Shown here one piece after another: positions 22,081 through 33,179 of a DNA stretch of 64,000 nucleotides. The stretch is from assembly GCA_025093555.1 (NCBI GenBank), contig JAIWNF010000085.1, positions 62,001 to 126,000 of the forward strand, written 5' to 3'. Below the pieces are notes generated by a model. That model was not told the origin of the DNA. It made no database searches and saw only the letters and a list, made by a program, of their open reading frames with translations. The first letter of the stretch is position 1. Every line of letters begins with the position of its first letter. The position numbers and the translations under genes are program-made. This DNA is from Circinella umbellata. Taxonomy: Eukaryota; Mucoromycota; Mucoromycetes; Mucorales; Lichtheimiaceae.

Positions 22081-23310
22081 ATTAATAGATTCATTTCCAA
22101 TCACTTATTGTCCATAAAAAAAGATCATCATTGTATCATCAAATAGTGAGCGATATAGAGAAGAACAAGTACGTATTTGAAGTAGGCTAGACTTTAATCG
22201 CAAGTTAACGTTGCTTTGCAGGTACGTACAGTTGAATATTCAAACTATGTAGAGGAGAATAACTATTTACTACCAACAAGTGCTCTTTAGAAACTCATTC
22301 TTGTGTATTCATGGTTCAAGTATGATATTCTGCTGATAGACGTGTAAATCTTTCAGATGCGTTTGAGAAGGTATTGGGGGTATTAATATATTCTTTTCGA
22401 TTGATTCTAATAATATAATTTTACTCTTGATAGCTTTAATATATTTTGTTGTCCTTTTATTATCCTTCAGAAATTAACTTGAACAATACCCTGTTGATAT
22501 ATCGATAATGCCCATTTATTATACTCTCTGTGCTCAATGAAGTAGTGAGCTACTTTCTGTTTTTTTTTATCTATCAAAAATAGCGTACTTCCTATGATTG
22601 TTACCTCTTTTACTGCAGTAATATTGCTATCCAATCTTTTTTAATTTTTATTAGCACTATTTAATTTTTATTAAGTTATGCAAAATCATGAAACCTATTA
22701 TACAGCTTTGAGCGTCGATTCTATCAGCGCAAGGCGTGTTTCTGTGGGGGTGAGGTAAAGAGAACCCAACCTTGTAGCGAGTTTTCTGTTCAATGACACG
22801 AAGGAAAGCAAGGCAGGCAATACTTGGTGTATATTATCCAAAAACTAGAATATTAATATAGTTGAACTTTGAAATTTCCTTTTTTGTATACTCTGCCTTT
22901 GAATTCTATTGCTACTATGGGAATTGTAATGATTTTGCCATCAATCGAAAGGCAATGTATGTCTTTAGTTATATATCACGCTTTATGCATCAATCTATTA
23001 CATCTGTCTCTCTACATTCATATTTGTGGTTTCTTTATCATAGTAAAAAGTATTTTCCACAACTATGATATTCTGTATCATCATTGGACATCGGATTCGT
23101 AATAAGTTTCACTCCGTAGCTTCGGATTATATTTTGTTCTTGATCAAAACATCAATGTTGTTATATGAAAGGATTAAACATAAACTCAAAGGGATAGTAA
23201 CATAATAGTTGATCTACAATATTTTGCTGAAAAACAATATTTTAAGCAGGAAATGCTATAGTCGATTTTATTAATGGAGCCGTCAATGACTGATTTTCGG
23301 GTTAATTGTC
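22081..23310. other. Spacer S2, inner part, right arm (no gene seen)
   Basis: This is the almost identical inverse of 9156-10,385. It holds the same short overlapping ORFs, which I reject as genes. Confidence 0.55.
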
Positions 23311-23960
23311 GTGGTTTTTAGGAGTGTAGATACAAAACCTACTGAAGGATATACCAACCAAATTTCTGCCGAGTTTTTAACCACAATGTTTATTTTACGT
23401 AGCTACCACACATATCTGTTAAAAAGAGAAGACAGCTTCCCTCATCTATGCGAATATTTACAAGTTAATCTGCTATGTTTTCGTTATACGTATTAAGTAT
23501 TATAAGTTATTTATTCAGCATAGCCACTTTTCTTTTATATTTTGTTTAGATTTGATAAAATTTCCACCCCATTGACTTCATCCAAAAGTTAATCAGCCTG
23601 TTATTCTTGAAGCCAGTAGAAGAAGGTCTTTGTGACAAAACAAAATTAATCTTCAGAAACCTGCATTCACACTTCATGTGATCCAGAATTATAACTGGAA
23701 TTCATGCTGGTAATCGCGTTCATCTACCACGTATTAAACTTACCAACTCTTCATAATCTTCTGGGTTACCATCTGATGTATCTCGAGAATAATTTACACT
23801 TAAACTTGCTTCCTGTCTTGGTATAAATCAATTGCAAGAAGGTCAACCATTAACACATGTTGATGTATATCTTCCTGGTCAAATGTTTTCGCATGATCAG
23901 TTATACATTGTATTTTCACGCGTTACAGATTACAGAGATTTGTTTATAATGGCTTATTAG
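23311..23960 (+). pseudogene. Helitron-type PIF1-like helicase relic, right arm
   Basis: In order, the broken frames give SVDTKPTEGYTNQISAEFL, FPPH..LHPKVNQPVI, EGLCDKTKLIFRNLHSHFM, IITGIHAGNRVHLPRIKL, LASCLGINQLQEGQPLTHVD and VYLPGQMFSHDQLYIVFSRV. That is the layout of the C-terminal half of the PIF1 helicase domain found in Helitron Rep-helicase proteins, ending in motif VI. At least three frame changes or stops are present, and the Rep nuclease part was not found. I could not identify Helitron ends. The relic implies that a rolling-circle transposon once contributed to this locus. Confidence 0.65.
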
Positions 23961-24595
23961 GATGGACAAGCTTATCACCTTATTACAAAAAAAAATCGGC
24001 CATCATGAAATATTCTCTCTCTCTTCTCTTCCACTTTACCCTTCATCTACATAATGACTTTTTACACATTGAATTCATTTATTTTACAACAATAACCCTT
24101 ACGTACTTTTGTAAAAATTCAAATAAGATCAACCTTACTTTTATTAACTTTTATATATTTTATTCCTTTTTTATTAGATCCTAGGAATTTCTTGAACAAC
24201 CTGTTAATGTGTCAGTAAATAATATTATACTCTCTGATCGATGAATAATAACCTATTCCTTTTTTATTTTATTTTTATTAATCAAAGACAGTGATTATTA
24301 CAAAACTAAAGTACGTAACTGTCATGGTATTATTACAGCAGTAGTAAATTATAAGTCATAGCATTAATATTATTTAATTTTTTTGCTTTTCGTTTAATAA
24401 AATGCTATCATTCAATTGTAAAGACATCTTATTATACAGTTTATTTTTTTATTCGAATGAATTCACAAAACATTTATATATCAAAATATACACAATAAAA
24501 GAGACATCATGAATTTTTTTTTGTAGGAGACTAAAGAGTCTTTTCACTAACATATTTAATTCCAGACATTTATTCAATGACCTTTTTCTTTTTCC
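23961..24595. other. Spacer S2, outer part, right arm (no gene seen)
   Basis: This is the inverse of 7871-8505: A/T-rich, with no supportable ORF. Confidence 0.55.
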
Positions 24596-25170
24596 AAATT
24601 CTCAGATACTGGGAGGCTCAATGGCCAACCCAATCTTCTTTGTCTATACAACAATTTGTCAATTTTGGAAAGATTTTACGTACATAGGATAGCATTGAAG
24701 ATTGATGGTCTCTTTGCAAAGGCCCCAAGCGGCAACTGCGGTTTCCAGCTACTCTGGGTCTACTTTTTGTACTCCTCGTTGCAATCCAATGCAATCAATG
24801 GAACAAAGGTAAGCAGTGCTCACAATGCTTAAACTAGTTCGTTACTGACGTGTTCTTTTTATATAGCTTTTTTTTATATCAAGTTTCAGAGTGACAAGCT
24901 GTTGTGGGAAGGCTTCTGAAGGAGCTGGTAATGACCATCAACATGAACAGTGACTTTGGAGGGAAAGCTAGGACTCCGGGTGGCTCAATGGCCAAGCCAG
25001 TCTTCCTTATCTATACAACAGCTTGTCTATTCTATGAACGGTTTTACATACACGGGGTGCAAAGTAGATAGCATTGAAGATGATGGTCTCTTTGCGAAGG
25101 CCCCTAGCGGCACCTGCGGTCTCAGCTACTCTGGGTCTACTTTGTTTACTCCTCGTTACATGACGCCCTT
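24596..25170. repeat. Tandem repeat T, right array: about 1.5 units
   Basis: The first part is the inverse of the diverged fifth unit and its neighbour in the left array (7576-7870). A single further, more diverged unit follows and ends at the same T/S1 border (GACGCCCTTGTGAACTTCTT). Compared with the left arm, about 1.15 kb, equal to three T units, is missing. The unit at 24,950-25,174 has an open frame with GCKVDSIEDDGLFAKAPSG, a remnant of the F-box-like source gene. Confidence 0.75.
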
Positions 25171-26000
25171 GTGAACTTCTTGTCCACAACTCGAAGAAAA
25201 AAGATACAATCGTTACAGAAGATTCGTTCTCAGTACAAATAATTTGGATTCTACCTGTTTATGATAATATATTTTACTACACATTATTTATTATCACACA
25301 TTTCTGTTAGAGCAAAGACAGATTTTTTTTACTTTGCCTTTCTCAAATACTATAAATATCTTCACGACTCTTAAATAAAAAGAATGCAGTGCTATTTTTA
25401 CTTTATCAATCTTTAAGTCTTTTGAGGATCAAATGATGTACCTGATAATAGTTTTAATTGAGCAGAAAGCGTCAGTAAGCCAATTATTTTTGTGGATTCA
25501 AACATACAATAATATTCTTGGATATAAGAACTAACTCCCACAACCTAGGCCACTAGAGTATATAGTTTTTGTTCAAGTTGAGTTTTATTGAAACAAACTT
25601 ATATAAACACCATAGCTTTATTGATTCTATTATGTCGATGTATGAAATCTGATTCGTAACCAAAGAATTGGATTTTTTTAATACATAAAAAAGAAGATAG
25701 AATAATGAAGGCCAGCTATTTGTATATCTTTTTAAGTTATAAGAAAAGATATTTACCACCTTGATAAATTTCTTTATCTTGGGAAGTTCAATTTCAATCA
25801 TCTCATAATATAATATGCTCATAGTATTGATAATAACATATATACTTTAATGTACGTAATAATGGCTTTTACAAAGTCGTAATATATATATAATCAAGTT
25901 CGTTCATACAAAACATGGCCAACAGGATTATAATATCTATTCTAATTAACAAAAACAAGCATGCACGAAAAAATATGGCATTTGATTACTAATATAAAAA
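25171..26000. repeat. Truncated, decayed S1 copy at the right edge of the locus
   Basis: Up to about 25,640 the sequence matches the inverse of 5690-6130, for example the stretch around CACAACCTAGG. Beyond that, similarity to S1 is patchy, with deletions, and it fades near 26,000. This marks the right border of the repeat-built locus. No family gene follows. Confidence 0.6.
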
Positions 26001-27023
26001 AAAATATGGAACCAAAAAAACACAAAAAACTCTTTTATACTTTGAGACTTTTTTATTATCAAAAATAATGAGTTATACATTTGAATTATACTAGTTTTGT
26101 TGTCAGAATGCTCTTTATTCTACTTTTTTTTGAGCATATCAAACATAATTAAACTAGTAGAAAAAAGAGTGGGGGGAACATTCATAATATTATTCTATGT
26201 TCATAACCAAAATCAAACAGCCTCAAAAAAAGATTGATATGTTTTTTAGTTTGATCTATAAAAAGTACATCATAATAAAATTTGTTGAATTAGTAATCCA
26301 CAAGTAAATTACTAAGCGAAAAGAAGGGGGGCATGGCAAACAATAGAATATTTTATATGTATATAATTTGGCCCTCATCATGGGATCTACTTGGTGCAAT
26401 TCTTTTTCTACGTACCAATGTCGGAATTTTAATCGTCGGGGTATTTCAAGATACATCTCAAGCGCCAGAGCACAATTCATATACTCCTTCTTTCTAATTT
26501 CGTAAGTATCCATATATCCATATTATATATTGAGGGAGGATAATGGGGGACAAAATGAGGCATCAACCAAACAGAAAAAAAAAAAAAAAAAAAAAGAGAG
26601 AACGAACGATTATTTCATGGATGGATGGATGATTTGAACCATTGGATGAATCGATACAACCCATTCAAAGTAACGGATGCCCAACAACAGATGGATGGAT
26701 TTTAAGAGAAAATTGGATTAGTCAGCTTTTCCTCAATATACGACGAATGAAACGAAAACAACTATCTTTTCTATTATATATATAATCAACAACACCATAT
26801 GTCAGCAGCTATTTTTTATAATTGTAGTGGTTCTTTTTTTTTCGAATTGGCTACACAACGCAACCTTTTTTTTTGAACCAACTATATAAAAGCGAACCTC
26901 ACATTCTGTCCCCCCGAGAGAGAGAGCGAAAAAAAAGACATTTGGAATTTTATCTTTTCTTTTTTTTTTTTTTACAAATTTAACACATTTTTCTTTTTGC
27001 TCTTTTACATTTAGTTTTTAAAA
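26001..27023. other. Spacer between the repeat locus and RPL10, with a doubtful minus-strand ORF
   Basis: Most of this stretch is A/T-rich. On minus, 26,390-26,513 has coding-like composition (MDTYEIRKKEYMNCALALEM) and opens an 85-codon ORF down to 26,256, but no family is recognised and the 3' half is low complexity. It could be a small gene or a relic. The last 150 bases are the RPL10 promoter and 5' UTR, with long pyrimidine tracts. Confidence 0.35.
26883..26890 (+). promoter_or_regulatory. TATA box of RPL10
   Basis: TATATAAA lies about 135 bp before the RPL10 ATG. It is followed by a C/T-rich stretch and then a T/C-rich 5' leader just upstream of the start codon, as is common for highly expressed ribosomal protein genes in fungi. 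Confidence 0.5.
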
Positions 27024-27674
27024 ATGGGTCGTCGTCCTGCTCGTTGCTACCGTTACTGTAAGAACAAGCCCTACCCCAAGTCCCGATACAATCGTGGTGT
27101 CCCTGATGCCAAGATCAGAATCTTTGACTTGGGTCGCAAGAAGGCTCATGTTGACGACTTCCCCTTGTGTATTCACTTGGTTTCCAACGAATATGAACAA
27201 ATTACTGCTGAAGCTTTAGAAGCTGCCCGTATTTCTTGTAACAAGTATATTGTCAAGACCTCGGGTAAGGACTCCTTCCATTTGCGTGTCCGTGTCCATC
27301 CTTTCCACGTTGTCCGTATCAACAAGATGTTGTCGTGTGCCGGTGCCGATAGATTGCAAACCGGTATGCGTGGTGCTTTCGGTAAGCCCAACGGTTTAGT
27401 CGCTCGTGTTAACATTGGTCAAGTTATCTTCTCTGTTCGTTCCCGTGAATCCAACAGACCCGTTGTCATGGAAGCTCTCCGTCGTTGTAAGTACAAGTTC
27501 CCTGGTCAACAAAAGATCATTGTTTCCAAGAAGTGGGGTTTCACTCCTCTTGGCCGTGAAGAATACGTTCAAGCCCGTAAGGATGGTATGCTTCAACCCG
27601 ATGGTTGTTACGTCAAGTTTGTTCCTCAAAAGGGTGCTCTTAACAACTACTTCAAGGTTGCCAGCAAAGTTTAA
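27024..27674 (+). CDS. RPL10: 60S ribosomal protein L10 (uL16)
   Basis: This intronless 216-codon frame begins [20 protein letters not shown] and contains [37 protein letters not shown] and the [10 protein letters not shown] loop. Length and sequence are those of eukaryotic uL16. This subunit joins the 60S particle late and sits near the peptidyl-transferase centre. Codon use is strongly C-ending (GGT, AAG, GTC), far from the A/T-rich neighbours, consistent with very high expression. Antisense ORFs across it are shadows. Confidence 0.98.
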   Translation: MGRRPARCYRYCKNKPYPKSRYNRGVPDAKIRIFDLGRKKAHVDDFPLCIHLVSNEYEQITAEALEAARISCNKYIVKTSGKDSFHLRVRVHPFHVVRINKMLSCAGADRLQTGMRGAFGKPNGLVARVNIGQVIFSVRSRESNRPVVMEALRRCKYKFPGQQKIIVSKKWGFTPLGREEYVQARKDGMLQPDGCYVKFVPQKGALNNYFKVASKV

Positions 27675-29711
27675 ATTTCTTTATGATTTTTATTTTTTGA
27701 ATCCATTTTAGTTGTTGTGTTTCTTATCTATCCTCTCACACTTTTTTTCTCCCTTTTTGCAAATCTTATCTTTGGTTCAAAAATAATAATAATAAAGAAA
27801 TGAAAAAACAAAACTCTTATTATTCTTTTTCTTTTTTTGGTTAATGATATAAAACTATAATAATAACTGGTTTGATGAATAATCTTATTTTATAATAAAT
27901 ATAAATTATTATTCTTGTATTATTAAGCAATTTTCTTTTAAAAAAAATGGGAGGAGGGAGGGGGGCGGAAGGGTCAATCATTATTGTTATGTATTACATA
28001 ACCTGAGTATCTTTTTATATATAGTAAATGATCTGTGCGGGAACAAAAATAAAAGCCGTTGTAATTGGGAAAAATAGACAACTTGATTATGTTATTTCCC
28101 AAACAAAAAACTTTTTATTCAGTTTAAAAATGAAGGCAAATAAAAGTTTTCTAGTTGTCATCTATAATAGGTAATTTAGGGTTCTGTTCCCAAATAAGAG
28201 ATTATTAACTTTGATATGTAACGAATGGCGCGTATGTGGGAGTGTGTGTGGTGGAGAGAATATATATATATATATCACATGGATATAAGACATGTGTCAA
28301 CTTTTATAACACACTTCATTTAGTACTTTGAGGAGAAGAAGAAGAAGAAGTGTTAAAAAAATAGGGGTTGTTATGAAAAATAAAAGTTGGATATTCCTTA
28401 TTTAAATGATGTAAAATACAGCCACTTTAAAATCTCCTTTAAATAATTTATCTATTCTACTTTGTTGTCCAAAAAGAACAAGTTAAAAAAAATGGATAAT
28501 CAAAACACTCCTTTGGGCTTTTAAATGTATATCCTTCCTCCTCATCGTCCACCCCCCCCCTCCTCCCGCCTCCGATCTTTTTTGACGCATGCATATTTAG
28601 AAAAAGTTTAGGCTTTCAAAAAAAAAAAAAAAAAAGTAGGACAAAAATCCAATAACAAGAGTTGTCATTAGATTCGTGTAACATGTTTTAAATAAAAAAA
28701 ATAAAACGTGAATTTTTTTTAAGTGGGATTGATTGTAAAAATAAAAATAAAAAAACAAAAAGGTTTATATATTATGCGCGCGCATTTAAGGTATTTCTGG
28801 GAAAGAAAGAAAGAAAAAAGGTATTCTCCCTTTTGTAATTATTATATATATTTCATCGAAAAAAAAAAGATACGTAGAACGATAATTAAGAAAATTAATT
28901 AGTAGATTTTTTGTGTCAACGCAACACATATATAAACCTTCACCCCCTCATTATTATTCTCCCCTTCTTGCTTTTCAGTCTCCCTTTGTGCGCCTAAAAT
29001 TCTATAACTGTTGTATAATAGTTAAAAAAAACATGCTGTAGTGTCGACACACGAGTATATATGTATATATATATTGATACTTTATCGGAATTTCCAATAC
29101 GTATATTAAAAAACCATAGGATAATAAAGTAGATCGTATGTTAGAGATAAAAGGAATATACAATAACATAGTGTTGCACACACATAATTTTACAATCTAA
29201 ATATTTATATTTATGCAATAATAATTAGAACATTATATAATATTTATATATAAAAACCTGTTAAAAGGAGATTTATTATATGTTATTAAACATATAATAA
29301 GAATAAATAAAAAGGGCGAAATTTAGGACTCTATGTAAAAGCTTTTTAGTTAAACCCATATACAAAACTGGGGCCGTGTGCTATTTAACTTTTATTAGTT
29401 ATATATATATCCCTCTCTCTCTCTCCCCCCCGACCCAAAAAACTGTATGTAATAAATAAGTTTAAAACCTCGCTCCGATCCAAAATTTGTTTCTATTCCC
29501 CCAAATCTCACGTTTTTTTTTTTTTATAGCTGATATTTTTTTTATTGTTACTTTTTTTTCTATTTATTATTCTTTTTCTTTCCCTTTTTCTTTCTTTATT
29601 TTTTTTCTTCTTCCCCTTTTTTTTTGTTTTTGTTTTTATATACATCTGTATTAAAAGAAATAGTATCAGTATATCTCGATAATAAATAATTATCTCCCTC
29701 TTTCATTCTAT
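27675..29711. other. RPL10 3' region and upstream region of the coiled-coil gene
   Basis: An AATAATAAA polyadenylation-like motif lies about 110 bp after the RPL10 stop. The rest is A/T-rich with homopolymers, (TA)n and a CT-rich tract. TATATAAA near 28,930 and the pyrimidine-rich stretch at 29,500-29,640 may belong to the promoter and leader of the next gene. An 18-bp word at 28,032-28,049 is repeated in the HIRIP3/CENP-O promoter. No gene is seen. Confidence 0.5.
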
Positions 29712-31796
29712 ATGACATCACTGGATGGAACAAACGATTTAAACCGAAAAAGGTCCACAAGTAGTGTTCGACCACAAAGTACAACAACACTTCCTACAAG
29801 TAATAATAGTAAAAAATTACCACCACGTATGGTAGACAAGGAACTACAACGATTAAAAACACTTGCTGTCGTTTCTGGATTAAATAAAGCGTTTACACAA
29901 GAACCCTCTCCTATTTCTAATAATGGAGGTACACATGGTCTTCCTCTTTTCCCACCACCTTCCTCATCTTCTGTTTCCAGTATAACCTCTTCTTCTATCC
30001 CACCAAGACCTTCGACTGTATGTTTAAACGATTTACGTCAACCTCAACAAACCCAATCTACGATTGTTTCAACCAATTTAAGTCAAAGAAGTAGTGGTAG
30101 TAGTTTACATTTTGATTATATGCAATATAAAAAACAAATGAAACGACGATCCAGTACTTTACCAATACAGCAAGTACAACATCACCATCAGCAACAACAA
30201 CAACAAATACAACAAACACAACAACAGAAACGTTCGAAAGCAATTACTCTGGATGATTTGGAAAAGGATTTATTGGGAATGTTCGAAGAAGCTTATTTAC
30301 GTTGTAATCATCATGGAGGGGCTGCTCCTTCTGTTGCCACTCAAGAAGTAGATTCAGATAGGATCGACAATTGGATGGTCAATGTCGCTGTCTCGACTCA
30401 TCCAAACCCCGATAACCACAATGACACTGATTCAGGAGAAACGAGAGAAAATCCAACCATCATAACAACCCATCCCAAGGATACAGATGATATAGAAGAA
30501 GATTCAAGTCGTGTGAAAGAACTGGAAGCAACTGTAAAAAGATTAAATGAAGCACAAGAACACCATATACAATGGGAACAAAATATTCAAAAAGTGGTTG
30601 CTAATTATATGGAACAAAAAGAAGTAGAAACTGCAAAAACGCGACAATTATCTCAAGTCGTCATTCAACAAGAACGTTTGATAGAAGAAATGGAAAATCA
30701 TCTGGATCAAGTGATGGCTGCTAATGCTAATTTGCGTTCTTCTTTTCAGGAGACTGCATGGGGTCCCATCGTTGCTGAAGCACGTGATGAACTTAAAAAT
30801 TTACATACAGAGATTTCCGCATTGGCAGAAACGAAATATGGTCTTGAAGAAACAATAGCCAATTTACAAGCTGAATTACAAGACAGTCAACAACACATTC
30901 AACAATCATTAAATACAACACGTCAACTTGAATCAGAATGTCAACTACAACGATCCAATATTGATGAAAAATTAGAAAGTTTAAAAAATCAAGTGTTGGA
31001 AAAGGATGCATTATTACAAAAATATCGAACCAATGGTTCTAATAGTAATGATCAACATAAGCAACGTAAAGTGGTTGAAAATTTAATAATTAAGGCACCC
31101 GTATCAAGTAATGAGATTTCACCATCACCTATTGCTTCACCAACAACTGCCAATAATAGTAAACGAGGATCCATTGTAGATACACGTCGATTATCTTATA
31201 GTTCTATTGCAAGTAATCATACTACAGGTATACCCAAACCTCCAGTTCACGGTACGCACAGTCGTCGTGGTAGTGCAAATACAACATCCAGTTCCAAACG
31301 ATCTTATATTGCAAGATGGACAGGTGGACCTTTACCACCTGCTGCACCACCACCCACGGATCCTCTTCCTCCATTACCATTCACAGAAATGAATAAACAA
31401 CGAGGCATATCCAATGACAGTAGTAGTTTATCTCATTTAGATTCACCTACTTCACTTTTATCTTTATCCTCACTCGCCAATTCGAATAATAATAACAAGA
31501 TCATCCATCGATCCTCTATTGACTCTTCTTCAGAAATTATTTCTGTGGATGAAGAAGAAGCGTATCGTGAATTTACAGAACAACTTCAATCACGTTTATC
31601 TGTATCCAAAGAAATTGATGAACTTCAAGTATGGCAACCGACGGATCTTGAAGAACTTCAAAAACGAATTGATGCCAAATGGGGTGATTTACAAGAAGAT
31701 CAGGAAGATCCTCACAAACGTCACAGTTTAGCTACTTTAGCATCCAAAGATGGTGCTGCCTTTTGGAGAGGTATGAAAAAGAAATTACGAGTTTAA
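29712..31796 (+). CDS. Uncharacterised 694-aa coiled-coil, low-complexity protein
   Basis: One uninterrupted frame of 694 codons starts MTSLDGTNDLNRKRSTS. Residues 1-150 are Ser/Thr/Pro-rich with basic clusters. A His/Gln run lies near 155-172. KAITLDDLEKDLLGMFEEAY follows at about 175-195, then a long heptad-type coiled coil at about 262-440. Residues 450-610 are Ser/Asn-rich with many RRxS-type sites and a proline stretch (GGPLPPAAPPP). A charged helical end finishes FWRGMKKKLRV. I recognise no catalytic domain. The architecture suggests a scaffold or cytoskeletal or polarity adaptor, but this is only inference. No signal peptide or membrane segment is seen. Confidence 0.85.
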   Translation: MTSLDGTNDLNRKRSTSSVRPQSTTTLPTSNNSKKLPPRMVDKELQRLKTLAVVSGLNKAFTQEPSPISNNGGTHGLPLFPPPSSSSVSSITSSSIPPRPSTVCLNDLRQPQQTQSTIVSTNLSQRSSGSSLHFDYMQYKKQMKRRSSTLPIQQVQHHHQQQQQQIQQTQQQKRSKAITLDDLEKDLLGMFEEAYLRCNHHGGAAPSVATQEVDSDRIDNWMVNVAVSTHPNPDNHNDTDSGETRENPTIITTHPKDTDDIEEDSSRVKELEATVKRLNEAQEHHIQWEQNIQKVVANYMEQKEVETAKTRQLSQVVIQQERLIEEMENHLDQVMAANANLRSSFQETAWGPIVAEARDELKNLHTEISALAETKYGLEETIANLQAELQDSQQHIQQSLNTTRQLESECQLQRSNIDEKLESLKNQVLEKDALLQKYRTNGSNSNDQHKQRKVVENLIIKAPVSSNEISPSPIASPTTANNSKRGSIVDTRRLSYSSIASNHTTGIPKPPVHGTHSRRGSANTTSSSKRSYIARWTGGPLPPAAPPPTDPLPPLPFTEMNKQRGISNDSSSLSHLDSPTSLLSLSSLANSNNNNKIIHRSSIDSSSEIISVDEEEAYREFTEQLQSRLSVSKEIDELQVWQPTDLEELQKRIDAKWGDLQEDQEDPHKRHSLATLASKDGAAFWRGMKKKLRV

Positions 31797-33179
31797 TTTT
31801 TCTTACTCTCTCTCTCCTTTTTAAAGAAAAAAAAAGATTTGATCTCTTTTTTTTTTTTTGTTTTAATTTATTTACCAATCACACACCCCATCCCTTCATA
31901 ATAATTTCTTTCAAAAATACCCCCCCCAACACACACATTCTGTTTCTATTTATTGTATTTTTTTTTCTTTCTTTGATTTTATATTTTGTTATTATTATCA
32001 ATTCATTATTAAAAAAAAAAGCACATTTGTTTTTTTGTTTTTGTCTCTAATATTTCTCACTTTTCTTTTTGCTACCGCCTTTATATATAATTTGCTTGGG
32101 ATTGAAAAAGTTTTTGGTTTCTATGTAAAAAGTAAACTTTCTCTTCATCAATAACAGTGAGAAACAAAAAAAAAGCATATTTGGTTCATACATTCCCCAT
32201 TTTCTGTGATAAACACTACCTGTGTTTTTTACATGATGACAAAAATAAGCTGAGGGGGGAGGGGTTTCAATGGACGCAAGAGTGAAAAAAAATACAGGAA
32301 TGCCTACTGTAATCTAATGCTGATGTAATCAGGATCTAGCACACAGTCATTCTTTTACGTAACAACAACAACAACAACAACGTGAGCATCATCATTCACA
32401 CTTATGCACCTGTATCACCATCAATCATTATAACAGCATGTCATCATTTATCCATTAGACATTATTATCAAAAAGAAGACGATCATAATACTGACAATGC
32501 AATAAAACATCCATTGAACCATGTAAGTAAGCTGTTTTGAATTTAGATACAAAATTAATCATTAGCATACGTAAAATAATATTACGTATATACGAAGTTA
32601 TAATAAATGGATCCTACGTATATACTAATACGTAGACAAAAGCTTTTTCACAATAATCTATGGGTACATACAAATAGATAATGAGGATTTAATACTGTTG
32701 ATAAATGATAAACAAAAAAAGGACATTGATAACTATTTCTGAAACGATACTACAATTAAATTGTAATGAAATGGAAGTATCTTCTTCTACGTACCCAGCT
32801 AAAGAAAGATAGTAATAATACGTAAACAGCTTATTTATTTAGTGTTCGTTTTATATGTCAGCCAATCATTAGATACATAACAGAAGCTTCAATTTACAAT
32901 TTTTCAAATGGATCCTTATAAAATGGAGACTTGTTTTTTCAAACCATTACTAATTGATTTTTGATTTTTTGAATCCGTCGAGAAAGGTGAGGTAAGGATA
33001 GCTCTTTTAACATGATGACTATTAGAACGAAATAGAATAGAACTGTCTACAATAAATAGACGCTCTTTTTCGTTTTTGTTCCACCCCCCCCCGGCACACT
33101 ATTGACGAAGAGCCAAATTCTTTATATTTATTAAAACGACAAAGACTTTTTTCATCGGGCAATATAAGAATGGAAGGTT
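31797..33179. other. Intergenic stretch with TACGTA-rich segment (no gene seen)
   Basis: A T-rich 3' flank of the coiled-coil gene is followed by A/T-rich DNA. Between 32,565 and 32,830 the palindrome TACGTA and close variants recur at least six times. No ORF is supportable. Confidence 0.5.

Larger units (their letters stand above)
820..26000. repeat. 25-kb composite inverted-repeat accessory locus
   Basis: The whole stretch is assembled from repeats of one composite unit: spacer S1, a 7-exon gene, spacer S2 with a second ORF and a helicase relic, and tandem repeat T. Left of centre the order from the middle outwards is X, gene A, S2, T, S1, gene L, partial S2. Right of centre it is X', gene C, F-box relic, S1, gene A', S2, T, partial S1. 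Left copies are on minus and right copies on plus. Positions in the A/A' arms pair with a constant coordinate sum of 32,466 outside and 32,395 inside, the step being one 71-bp insertion at 20,597. Outer edges are placed where similarity between copies fades. The single-copy neighbours are the isomerase gene and RPL10. Confidence 0.8.

Noticed and set aside
27018..27711. Four ORFs of 60-101 codons overlapping RPL10 in other frames or on minus
   Set aside because: They are shadows of a highly biased coding sequence and have no independent support.
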